Part shown: positions 17,267 through 25,095 of the stretch, piece after piece
How the letters are laid out: each line of letters begins with the position of its first letter
Numbering within the stretch: the stretch's first letter is position 1
Source of the DNA: Ornithinimicrobium humiphilum
GTDB taxonomy: Bacteria; Actinomycetota; Actinomycetes; Actinomycetales; Dermatophilaceae
Assembly (NCBI RefSeq): GCF_006716885.1
Contig: NZ_VFPU01000001.1
Location: forward strand, 1-64,000
Length of the DNA stretch: 64,000 nucleotides
Direction: 5' to 3'
The notes under the pieces: model-generated
What the model saw: only the letters and a program-made list of their open reading frames with translations
Database searches by the model: none
What the model was told of the DNA's origin: nothing
Program-made: the position numbers and the translations under genes

Positions 17267-20074
17267 TCAGCGGGGGCGTTCCTGGCGTCGCACCTCGACC
17301 AGCCGGACCGCACCGCCCTGCTCGGCGGCGGCGACCAGCGCCTCGAGGGCCGAGCCGTCGGGAGCCTCTGCCAGCGCCTCCCGCACCCGGTCGACCGCGG
17401 CCTCCGGTGCGTCGTCGGGGACGTCGAGGACGACGACGTCGCGATGAGCGGCGTCGGCAGGGGTGCGCAGCGCCACCTCCACCCGTCCCCGGGCCACGGG
17501 GGCGTCGGCGGCCGGGGCGCCGCCCCCCTGGACCGACGCCAGCCGACGCACGAAGGAGGCGTGGGAGTAGCGCTCGAGGACGAGGCGCTGCACCTGCGCC
17601 ACCCGGGCGCGGTAGCGGTCCGGGTCGGCGACGTAGCCGGCGATCACCTCCCGGGCGTCCTGGGGCAGGGCGTAGTCGAGCACCGCGCCGAAGACCGCCT
17701 CGTGCTTGGGGTGCGCCACCACCACGAGCCCCGAGGCCGCGGCCTCCAGCAGCACCCGGCCGAAGGCCTCGTGCCGACCGGGATGGTCCTGGTAGAGGAA
17801 GAAGTCGAGCCCGGCCAGGAACTCCTTGGGGTCCACGGCGCCGGCCGGCAGGATCTCCCAGCCCGGCGGCACCGGCGGGTCCTCGTCCAGACCCGCCTCG
17901 GCCGCCAGCCGCCGCCAGGTGGTGCGCGCGCCCATGAGGCGCACGGCATACCCGGGACCGAGGTCGTAGGCCGCCACCAGGTCGGCGTGCGTCGGCGGGA
18001 ACTTCAGCGGGTCGTCGCGCGAGTAGCGGCCCACCACGACGGGGGCGCCGTCCGCGCCCGGCGCACGGTCGTCGCGCACGTGCCACTCGGCGAGGTCGAC
18101 GAGCCCGGGGTTGTCCCAGTCGGTCAGCCGCACCGTCGGGTCCTGGGCACGGAGCACCTCGCGCACCACGGCTCCCTGCGGCACCCAGACCGGCTCGACG
18201 CCGAAGAGCTCACGGGACCGCTCGGTCACGTCGGCGACGACGTAGCGCTGGTCGCTCCCGTCTGGCTCGACGGGGGCCTGGTTGGCGACGACGAGCAGGT
18301 GCCGCGGCCGCAGCGCACGACCGCCGGGCACGTGCGGAGGGTGCTGCAGCACGAGCGGGTAGCGGATCATCAGCACGTCCACGTCGACGTCGTCGTCCAC
18401 CTGGACCCACTCGACCTCGCCGCGGCGGATCGCCTCCGTGACGGGCCCGCACAGCGGCAGGTCCTTGTTGGAGGCGAAGCGCAGCGCCTCCAGGTGCAGA
18501 ACGCCGACCCGCATCCCCGCCTCCCGGGCGGCGCGGATCTCCTCGAGCATCGAGCGCTGCGGGCCGCCGTAGCGCCGCCAGTCGCCGCCGAGCACGAGGT
18601 CCAGCCGACGGGGGGCGGGCAGCGCGGGGTGCAGGTCCTTGCGCCATCGGCGGGGCTCCGGGAACGCCCGGGGCCCGTCCGGGTCGAGGTAGGCCGGTGC
18701 GCCGGCGGCGATCTCCTCGTGCCAGGGCGTGTAGAGGGCCTTGTAGGCGTGTCGGGCCGGGTGCCGCCACCCCCGCGAGAACTCCGCCGCCGACAGGCTG
18801 TCCTCGCCGGCGCGCAGCAGCAGGAGGCACTCGTCGACCGTGTGCACCGACCGGGTCCCGAAAGCGGCCTGCAGCCGGCGGGCGTACTCCGTGTCCGCGC
18901 TCTTGCGGGTCGGGTCGAAGAAGCCGACCCGGTCGAGGGCCGGGTCGAGGCGGACGAGCAGGGTCGGTGCCGCGACCGCCCGGTGACGGTAGCCGAGGCG
19001 GACCAGCCGCAGCTCCTCGGTCACCCGGGCCCCCAGCGCGCGGACGGCGACCAGGCGGGGGTCGGCCTCGAGCGTGCGCACCAGCGTGGCGATCGCCTCG
19101 GGGTGCAGCCAGTCGTCGGAGTCGAGGGTGGTGAAGTAGGCGCCCCGGGCCTGGCGCAGCGCGGTGTTGCGGGCACGGTAGGTGCCGCCGTTGACCGCCT
19201 TGCGGATCACCCGGACCCGCGGGTCCAGGTCCTCGGCCCGCCGCAGCCACGGCTCGGCCCCGGGCCCGGAGGCGTCGTCGACGACGAGGACCTCCAGGGC
19301 GCGCCAGGTCTGCGCCAGCAGGGAGGACACGGCGGTCAGCAGCGCCGGCCCGGGCCGGTAGGTGCTCATCGCGACCGTGACCAGACGGTCGCCCTCGACG
19401 TCCGCCGGCGGCAGCGGGTCGGTCGTGAGCCGGTCGAAGGGGGTGACGCCGGGACCGTCGCTCTCCGGGCGCAGCCGCAGCGGGGCCAGCCCGTCGGAGA
19501 CGAGGGCACCGCCGAGCAGCGGGAGCCACCGGTCGAGGTCGGACCCCGGTGCGGCGACGGGGGAGAACGGGTTGGCCAGGTCGGCCCGGACCGCGGCGGC
19601 CACGTCGCCGGGGACGTGCCGGTGGCGCAGCAGGGCCCGGCAGCCCTCGGCGTCCCCCTCCTGGCAGCGCAGGTGGAGCAGCACCTGGACCGCCTGCGGG
19701 TGCAGCTCGTCGAGGCGTCCGACCGCCGCGAGCGCCTCGAGCAGCGTCCGGGCGCGGGCCACGTCGTCGGGCTCGGGCAGCTGGAGCGCGAGCACCCGGG
19801 CCAGCTGGCCGAGGGCGTAGGCGTCGGCTCCCTCCGGCACGTCCGTCTCCCTGCCGGCCCGGGCCGCCGCGGCCCAGCGGTCGACGTCCTCGGCGGAGCG
19901 CCCGGGCCAGGCGGCCTCGACGAGCACCTCGCGGGCGTGCAGCGACTTGGTGCGCAGGGCCGTCGCCGCGAGCGCGTCGGGACGGGCGGTGAGGTTCCGG
20001 TTGCGGGCGGTGTCGCGGCTGACGCCCGCGCGGGTGGCGACCGGGGTCCCCGGGACCGGGTCAGCCGCGTCCAT
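17267..20074 (-). CDS. Two-domain glycosyltransferase: GT2 plus GT4-like C-terminus
   Basis: 935 aa from ATG 20074, which lies 14 bases inside the preceding small gene. Residues 1-225 are helical. GT2 domain from ~230 (VTVAMSTYRPG) with VVDDAS, NGGTYRARN and DSDDWLHPE at ~317. The C-terminal part opens LDLVLGGDWRRYGGPQRSM (~490) and carries a GT4-like donor site, FLAGLDFFLYQDHPGRHEAFG and LLEAAASGLVVVAHP (~750-790), better preserved than in the paralogue at 4146-6620. The ORF could extend to 20773 only by crossing the divergent gene. Convergent with the AsnB-like gene, 4 bases between stops. Probably assembles repeats of the surface polymer. Confidence 0.82.
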   Translation of the reverse strand: MDAADPVPGTPVATRAGVSRDTARNRNLTARPDALAATALRTKSLHAREVLVEAAWPGRSAEDVDRWAAAARAGRETDVPEGADAYALGQLARVLALQLPEPDDVARARTLLEALAAVGRLDELHPQAVQVLLHLRCQEGDAEGCRALLRHRHVPGDVAAAVRADLANPFSPVAAPGSDLDRWLPLLGGALVSDGLAPLRLRPESDGPGVTPFDRLTTDPLPPADVEGDRLVTVAMSTYRPGPALLTAVSSLLAQTWRALEVLVVDDASGPGAEPWLRRAEDLDPRVRVIRKAVNGGTYRARNTALRQARGAYFTTLDSDDWLHPEAIATLVRTLEADPRLVAVRALGARVTEELRLVRLGYRHRAVAAPTLLVRLDPALDRVGFFDPTRKSADTEYARRLQAAFGTRSVHTVDECLLLLRAGEDSLSAAEFSRGWRHPARHAYKALYTPWHEEIAAGAPAYLDPDGPRAFPEPRRWRKDLHPALPAPRRLDLVLGGDWRRYGGPQRSMLEEIRAAREAGMRVGVLHLEALRFASNKDLPLCGPVTEAIRRGEVEWVQVDDDVDVDVLMIRYPLVLQHPPHVPGGRALRPRHLLVVANQAPVEPDGSDQRYVVADVTERSRELFGVEPVWVPQGAVVREVLRAQDPTVRLTDWDNPGLVDLAEWHVRDDRAPGADGAPVVVGRYSRDDPLKFPPTHADLVAAYDLGPGYAVRLMGARTTWRRLAAEAGLDEDPPVPPGWEILPAGAVDPKEFLAGLDFFLYQDHPGRHEAFGRVLLEAAASGLVVVAHPKHEAVFGAVLDYALPQDAREVIAGYVADPDRYRARVAQVQRLVLERYSHASFVRRLASVQGGGAPAADAPVARGRVEVALRTPADAAHRDVVVLDVPDDAPEAAVDRVREALAEAPDGSALEALVAAAEQGGAVRLVEVRRQERPR

Positions 20075-20414
20075 CACGGGAGCGCAGCGCCTGCTCGACG
20101 GTGTCCTGGAGCCGGTCGAGGCGCCCGGTGTACTGCGCCTGGAGCGTCCGCACCGCGCCCACGACGTCCTCGCCGGCGGGGGCCGGCCGCGGCGCGGCAG
20201 GCGCCTCGACCTTGGCCAGCTCGGCGCGCACGACGGTGCGCAGCGCGCGGACCCGTCGGTCGGCGTCGAGCGCCACGAGAAGGATGCCGCCGAGCAGCAG
20301 CATGGCGGCGAGGACGACGAGCCACCACCACCCGAGGGCGGCGGCGACGGTGGCGACGACGGTGAGGACGCCGGCCGCGCCGGCGCCCGCGAGGAGGAGC
20401 TGCTGGGCACGCAC
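20061..20414 (-). CDS. Small membrane protein with TM hairpin and coiled-coil tail
   Basis: 117 aa from GTG 20414 (a further GTG at 20480 is possible but nearly touches the promoter of the divergent gene). Residues ~6-50 are hydrophobic with a short break (GVLTVVATVAAALGWWWLVV), giving a two-helix hairpin; residues 55-117 are charged and helical (VRTLQAQYTGRLDRLQDTV). Same layout, and the same position before a giant GT2 gene, as 6617-6991. Sequence similarity between the two is weak except for general composition and an A-x-GEDVVGAVRTLQ versus AGTERARVEILDAL tail. Confidence 0.7.
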   Translation of the reverse strand: MRAQQLLLAGAGAAGVLTVVATVAAALGWWWLVVLAAMLLLGGILLVALDADRRVRALRTVVRAELAKVEAPAAPRPAPAGEDVVGAVRTLQAQYTGRLDRLQDTVEQALRSRDGRG

Positions 20415-20485
20415 GGCGCCACGGTACCTGCCCGGGACGGCGCCGGTCGCGCGGCCGGGGACGGCCGGGCCCCGCACCACCCCTC

Positions 20486-20491
20486 TACAGT
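20486..20491 (+). promoter_or_regulatory. -10 of a leaderless promoter (TACAGT)
   Basis: TACAGT ends 7 nt before the ATG at 20499 and there is no ribosome-binding site. The same hexamer stands at almost the same distance before the Nudix gene at 33300. Confidence 0.55.
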
Positions 20492-20498
20492 GGCGCCC

Positions 20499-21698
20499 AT
20501 GGTGCCCCCCGCAGCCCCGGACCCGTCCCCGGCGCCCGCCCGCGACCTGGTGGTCTGCTTCGCCTTCGCGCCCTTCGTCGACACCGCGGCCATCGTCGCC
20601 GCCAAGCGGGTGCGCGAGGAGGGTCGGCCCGTCGACCTCGTCACCAACGACATGTCCTCCCAGCGCCCGCAGGACCCTGCGCTAGAGGTCATCGCCGGCG
20701 ACCTCGTGCGGCGCCGGGCCACCCTGCCCACGCCGACCTGGTTCTCGTCGTGGAAGGCCGTGGAGGGCTTCACCGTCGAGGGGCTGCCCCGGGCGCTGGA
20801 GTGGGACGCCGACGGCCCCGGCTACGAGCGCCTCTACAGCCGCGCCCACTGGGTGCCCAGCCACGTCCTGGCGGCGCGCTTCAAGAGCGAGCGCCCGCAC
20901 GTGCGGTGGACGGCCGAGTTCTCCGACCCCCTGTCGGTCTACGTGGACGCCCGCGAACGGCATACCGACGTCGTGGAGGGCGAGCTGCTGGACCAGCTCC
21001 GGGCCGACCTGCTCGCGGTCGGGGTGGAGCCGCCGGGCGACAACCTCTTCCGCTGGGTCGAGACGCTGCCCTACGCCCTCGCCGACGAGCTGCTCTTCAC
21101 CAACGCCCGCCAGCGCGACCTGATGCTCTCGCGCATCGAGGACGAGGCGCTCGCCGACCGGGCGCGGGAGCGCTCCGTGGTGCGCCCGCACCCGACGCTG
21201 CCGCCGGAGTTCTACCGGATCGCCTCCCCGAAGGCCGACCTCGACCCCGACCGGCGGCACATCGCCTACTTCGGCAACTTCTACGCCACCCGCGGGATGT
21301 CGACGGTGCTCTCCGCGCTGGCCGCGCTCCCGCAGGAGCTGCGCGACCGGCTCCAGCTGCACGTCCACACCGGGCAGCAGGACGACCTGCTGCGCAGCGT
21401 CGAGGCCGCGGGCCTGCAGGACGTCGTGCGGGTGGCGCCCTTCGTCGGCTTCCTCGACTTCCTGGCGCTGAGCGCGCGCATGGACGTGCTCATCGTCAAC
21501 GACGCCATCACCGAGGGCACCTTCCCGGTCAACCCCTTCCTGCCGAGCAAGTGGAGCGACTACCGCGGCAGCGGCCGCGAGGTGTGGGGCATCGTCGAGC
21601 CGGGCAGCCCGCTGTCGGAGCAGGACCTGGACCACCGCACCCCGGTGCGGCACGTCAGCGCCGCGGTGCAGGTGCTCGCGGAGATCGCCCGGGGCTGA
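20499..21698 (+). CDS. Putative GT-B glycosyltransferase
   Basis: 399 aa from ATG 20499. N-terminal Rossmann-like part (DLVVCFAFAPFVDTAAIVAAK, then VDLVTNDMS) and a second half typical of GT4-like proteins: HIAYFGNFYATRGMSTVLSAL, LQLHVHTGQQ, VRVAPFVGFLDFLALSARMDVL and a final NPFLPSKWSDYRGSG segment in place of the standard EX7E loop. The missing second Glu makes the class uncertain; a GT-B fold is likely, GT4 membership less so. Single plus-strand gene between two minus-strand glycosyltransferase genes; stops 6 bases from the convergent gene's stop. Confidence 0.7.
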   Translation: MVPPAAPDPSPAPARDLVVCFAFAPFVDTAAIVAAKRVREEGRPVDLVTNDMSSQRPQDPALEVIAGDLVRRRATLPTPTWFSSWKAVEGFTVEGLPRALEWDADGPGYERLYSRAHWVPSHVLAARFKSERPHVRWTAEFSDPLSVYVDARERHTDVVEGELLDQLRADLLAVGVEPPGDNLFRWVETLPYALADELLFTNARQRDLMLSRIEDEALADRARERSVVRPHPTLPPEFYRIASPKADLDPDRRHIAYFGNFYATRGMSTVLSALAALPQELRDRLQLHVHTGQQDDLLRSVEAAGLQDVVRVAPFVGFLDFLALSARMDVLIVNDAITEGTFPVNPFLPSKWSDYRGSGREVWGIVEPGSPLSEQDLDHRTPVRHVSAAVQVLAEIARG

Positions 21699-21704
21699 CG
21701 GGGC

Positions 21705-23813
21705 TCAGGGCCCGCCCTGCCCCAGCACCACGGCGGCGAGCTGCTGCGCGGGCGAGCGGGACAGGAAGCGCACGGCCACCTCGGCCCGCGCCTCCTCCGA
21801 GGCGCGGGTCCAGGCCTGGGGCTCGGCGTGGGCCAGCACCCGCTGCGCCGCCTCCTCGACCGTGTCGACCACCCACGACGGCGGGAACAGGCGGCGCGCG
21901 CCGTCGAGCGGGGCGAAGATCGGCCAGTTGCGCACGACGGGGACCGCTCCGGACGCCGCCCCCTCGACGAGCCCGACCCCGAAGGACTCGCGCCGGCTGC
22001 TGCTGATGACGAAGCCCGCGGCCGCGAGGCAGGGGGCCACGTCCGTGGTCTCGCCCACGAAGTCGACCCCGCCGCAGACGTCCTCGGCGGCCAGCCGGCG
22101 CCGGAACTCCGCGACGTAGTCGACGCTCGAGCGCACCGCGCCGGGCGCGAAGTCGGGACCGACGAGCAGCAACCGCCAGCTCGGGTCCTCGCGCCGGAGC
22201 CGCCCCAGCACGTCCAGCGCCCAGACCGGGTCCTTGACCCGCTGGGCCCACCCGATCATGAGGAGCGTGCGGGCGGCGCCCTCGGTCTTGTCGCCCTCCG
22301 GCAGCCGGGAGATGTCCACCGAGTTGGGCAGCACGTGCACCCGGGTGCGCAGCAGGCGGGGGCCGAGCAGGCGCACCACGAGGTCGCGCAGGTGGTCGCT
22401 GACCAGGACGAGGTCGCCGACGCGCTCCCAGTCCACGAGGTGGATCCACGGGGAGAGCGCGTCCATGCTGTGGATGCGGAGCGTGACCGCCACGCCCTCG
22501 GGCACGGTCATCAGCGCCGCGAGCGCCCCGCGGTCGGCCCAGTCGACGAAGAGGGCGTCCGCCCCGACGATCTCCTCGGCGAAGGTCTCCTCGACGACGA
22601 CCTGCTCCCCCACCGCCTGGCGCAGCCGCGACTCGACCAGCTCGCCCCGGGTGGCGAGCCCCCGCAGGTGCCCCCGTGCGGCGAGGTCGACCACGTCGAC
22701 GTCCGCGTGCTCCCGCATCACCTCGATGACCTGGGCCGCGAACCGTGGGTAGGAGCCCGGCACGACCACGACGCGCGGCCGGGCGGACGGGGGACGCTCC
22801 GCCGCGGGGGCGGGGGCGCGGGGCACCGGACGGGCCAGCACGGCCCCCACCTGCGACTCGTGCCACGGGGCGAGGAAGGCCTCGGGCTCCTCGACCAGGG
22901 GCGAGGTGAGGCCGTCGGAGTGCAGCTCCGGGTGGAAGAGCAGGCGCAGCGCCAGGGTGGCGAGGTCGGCGGCCCGGGCCAGGTCGCCGGCGTGCAGGAC
23001 CTCGTCCGCCGCCGGGAGCAGCTCGGCGACGGCCCCGCGCAGGTCGGGGTCCTCGGCGCCGTCGGCGCTCGTGCGGATGCCGGCCGCCAGCGCGCGTCGT
23101 CGGGCCCGCTCGACGGGGTCGTCGGGGCCGTGGTCGAGGTGGGGCAGCAGCTCCGCGGCGGCCTCGTAGCCGCCGGAGCGGAACAGCTGGCACAGCAGCT
23201 CGGTGAGGTCGCCCTGGGAGCTGTCGGGCACGACGCCCCGCAGGATCTGCAGACGCTGCGCGAGATTCCTGGCGTAGGTGGCGCTGAGCATCCCCGCGCG
23301 CACCCGCGCCCGCAGCTGGTGCCAGGTGCGCGGCAGCGTGGCCCAGCCCGCCAGGTCGGTGTGGGGCACGACGGGGCAGCGGTCGGCCGCGACCTCGGCG
23401 GCGACCGCCCGCGCCCGGTCGCCGATCGCGACCAGGGCGTCGGCCGAGCGCAGCGCGCGCTGCAACGCGGGATCGAGGCGGGCCGCCCCGGTCAGCGAGG
23501 TCCGGTCCCGCCACGCGGTCAGCGGGGTCGTCGCGAGCTGTCCGGCCAGCCTGGCCGGGGAGCGCTCCAGGTGGGCCCGGATCCGCAGCGGGCGGCCCGG
23601 CGGCGGCACCTTGGCGGGCGGCTCCCCCTCCAGCCAGGCGACGACGAGGTCGTGCCCGGCCATCGCCATCCCCCGCAGGAACGTCCGGGACCGGTAGAGG
23701 TCCTCGGCGTCGTGCGCGAGCACCACGAGGCGCTGGGGGCGCGTCGTGGACAGGACCTCACCGTCCGCCGGCGGGGGCACCAGCTTGAGGTCCTGCTGGT
23801 CACGGGCAGTCAC
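21705..23813 (-). CDS. GT4 glycosyltransferase with helical middle domain
   Basis: 702 aa from GTG 23813, the start favoured by a TACACT hexamer 6 nt upstream. Residues 30-130 form an N-terminal GT-B-like part (RLVVLAHDAEDLYRSRTFLRG), ~170-340 are helical, and the catalytic GT4 module occupies ~370-690: VLPNSVDISRLPEGDK, MIGWAQRVKDPVWALDVL, LLVGPDF, then SSSRRESFGVGLVEGAASGAVPVV with the paired Glu residues of the donor site. Probably cytoplasmic. The open frame continues upstream into the ino1 gene but that part is a shadow. The acceptor is unknown; context suggests the same surface glycan. Confidence 0.83.
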   Translation of the reverse strand: MTARDQQDLKLVPPPADGEVLSTTRPQRLVVLAHDAEDLYRSRTFLRGMAMAGHDLVVAWLEGEPPAKVPPPGRPLRIRAHLERSPARLAGQLATTPLTAWRDRTSLTGAARLDPALQRALRSADALVAIGDRARAVAAEVAADRCPVVPHTDLAGWATLPRTWHQLRARVRAGMLSATYARNLAQRLQILRGVVPDSSQGDLTELLCQLFRSGGYEAAAELLPHLDHGPDDPVERARRRALAAGIRTSADGAEDPDLRGAVAELLPAADEVLHAGDLARAADLATLALRLLFHPELHSDGLTSPLVEEPEAFLAPWHESQVGAVLARPVPRAPAPAAERPPSARPRVVVVPGSYPRFAAQVIEVMREHADVDVVDLAARGHLRGLATRGELVESRLRQAVGEQVVVEETFAEEIVGADALFVDWADRGALAALMTVPEGVAVTLRIHSMDALSPWIHLVDWERVGDLVLVSDHLRDLVVRLLGPRLLRTRVHVLPNSVDISRLPEGDKTEGAARTLLMIGWAQRVKDPVWALDVLGRLRREDPSWRLLLVGPDFAPGAVRSSVDYVAEFRRRLAAEDVCGGVDFVGETTDVAPCLAAAGFVISSSRRESFGVGLVEGAASGAVPVVRNWPIFAPLDGARRLFPPSWVVDTVEEAAQRVLAHAEPQAWTRASEEARAEVAVRFLSRSPAQQLAAVVLGQGGP

Positions 23814-23819
23814 GGTGGG

Positions 23820-23825
23820 AGTGTA
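23820..23825 (-). promoter_or_regulatory. -10 of a leaderless promoter (TACACT)
   Basis: On the minus strand TACACT stands 6 nt before GTG 23813, without a Shine-Dalgarno. It lies downstream of two hairpins that should end ino1 transcription, so the glycosyltransferase gene seems to have its own promoter. Confidence 0.55.
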
Positions 23826-23830
23826 TGCCG

Positions 23831-23864
23831 CGCACCGGGACCCGTGGGCGGGGCTCCCGGTGCG
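23831..23864 (-). terminator. Second hairpin after ino1
   Basis: CGCACCGGGA (23831-23840) pairs perfectly with TCCCGGTGCG (23855-23864), loop of 14. It has no U-tract, as is usual for actinobacterial terminators, and follows the hairpin at 23871-23898 in the direction of ino1 transcription. Confidence 0.55.
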
Positions 23865-23870
23865 CGCGGA

Positions 23871-23898
23871 GGGCCGGTCGGCGCGGGCCGACCGGCCC
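23871..23898 (-). terminator. First hairpin after ino1
   Basis: GGGCCGGTCGGC (23871-23882) and GCCGACCGGCCC (23887-23898) form a perfect 12-bp stem with a 4-base loop, starting 4 bases past the ino1 stop codon. Strong intrinsic-type terminator without a U-tract. Confidence 0.65.
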
Positions 23899-23902
23899 GG
23901 GC

Positions 23903-24973
23903 TCACTCGCCGCGGATGAAGGCCTCGACCTCGGCGCGGCCCTGGTCGTCGGGCATCTGCACCGGCGGGGACTTCATGAGGTAGGCGGAGGCGCCGATGA
24001 CCGGGCCGCCCAGGCCGCGGTCCTTGGCGATCTTCGCCGCGCGGATCGCGTCGATGATGATGCCCGCGGAGTTCGGGGAGTCCCAGACCTCGAGCTTGTA
24101 CTCCAGGCTGAGCGGCACGTCGCCGAAGGCGCGGCCCTCGAGGCGGACGTAGGCCCACTTGCGGTCGTCGAGCCACTGCACGTAGTCGGACGGGCCGATG
24201 TGCACGTCGCGGTCGGCGAACTGCTTGGTGACGTTGGAGGTGACGGCCTGCGTCTTGGAGATCTTCTTGGACTCCAGGCGCTCGCGCTCGAGCATGTTCT
24301 TGAAGTCCATGTTGCCGCCGACGTTGAGCTGGTAGGTGCGGTCCAGCACGACGCCGCGGTCCTCGAAGAGCTTGGCCATGACGCGGTGGGTGATGGTGGC
24401 GCCCACCTGGCTCTTGATGTCGTCGCCGACGATCGGCACGCCCGCGGCGCGGAACTTCTCGGCCCACTCGGGGTCGGAGGCGATGAAGACGGGCAGCGCG
24501 TTGACGAAGGCCACGCCGGCGTCGATGGCGCACTGGGCGTAGAACTTGTCGGCCTGCTCGCTGCCGACCGGCAGGTAGGAGACCAGCACGTCGGCCTGCG
24601 TGTCCTTGAGGACCTGCACGACGTCCACCGGCTCGGCGTCGGACTCCTCGATGGTCAGCGAGTAGTACTTGCCCAGGCCGTCGAGGGTGTGGCCGCGCTG
24701 GACGGTCACGCCCGTCGGCGGCACGTCGGCGATCTTGATCGTGTTGTTCTCGCTGGCGTGCAGGGCGTCGGCCAGGTCGAGCCCGACCTTCTTGGCGTCG
24801 ACGTCGAAGGCGGCGACGAACTCCACGTCGCTGACGTGGTAGTCCCCGAACTGCACGTGCATCAGCCCCGGCACGGTCTGCTCGCGATCGGCGTCCCTGT
24901 AGTACTCAACACCCTGGACGAGCGACGTTGCGCAGTTGCCCACACCAACGATCGCGACGCGTACGGAAGCCAT
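23903..24973 (-). CDS. ino1: Inositol-3-phosphate (myo-inositol-1-phosphate) synthase
   Basis: 356 aa from ATG 24973 with AAGGAGA upstream; the frame extends to 25075 without support. N-terminal Rossmann motif [16 protein letters not shown] (NAD), [31 protein letters not shown], and [11 protein letters not shown], which carries the catalytic Lys region of the prokaryotic enzyme, followed by [15 protein letters not shown]. It converts glucose-6-phosphate to inositol-1-phosphate with bound NAD, the first step to phosphatidylinositol and mycothiol in actinobacteria. Length fits the short bacterial family (~360 aa). Divergent from the PBP gene and followed by two tandem hairpins. Confidence 0.95.
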   Translation of the reverse strand: MASVRVAIVGVGNCATSLVQGVEYYRDADREQTVPGLMHVQFGDYHVSDVEFVAAFDVDAKKVGLDLADALHASENNTIKIADVPPTGVTVQRGHTLDGLGKYYSLTIEESDAEPVDVVQVLKDTQADVLVSYLPVGSEQADKFYAQCAIDAGVAFVNALPVFIASDPEWAEKFRAAGVPIVGDDIKSQVGATITHRVMAKLFEDRGVVLDRTYQLNVGGNMDFKNMLERERLESKKISKTQAVTSNVTKQFADRDVHIGPSDYVQWLDDRKWAYVRLEGRAFGDVPLSLEYKLEVWDSPNSAGIIIDAIRAAKIAKDRGLGGPVIGASAYLMKSPPVQMPDDQGRAEVEAFIRGE

Positions 24974-25083
24974 CTGCCATCTCCTTGAGTCACGGCTCGG
25001 GCGGCCCACCTCGGGCCGCCCGCCTCTTGCACAACCATCCACGGTACCCCCTGTTTCCCACGGATCTTCCAGCACCCAGCAGG

Positions 25084-25089
25084 CACAAT
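25084..25089 (+). promoter_or_regulatory. -10 of a leaderless promoter (CACAAT) for the PBP gene
   Basis: CACAAT ends 6 nt before GTG 25096; no ribosome-binding site is visible. Lies in the 122-base divergent gap between ino1 and the PBP gene. Confidence 0.5.
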
Positions 25090-25095
25090 GGCCCG

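Noticed and set aside
17159..20365. 1068-codon plus-strand frame
   Set aside because: Antisense shadow of the second GT2/GT4 gene, which has DSDDW and a full GT2 domain.
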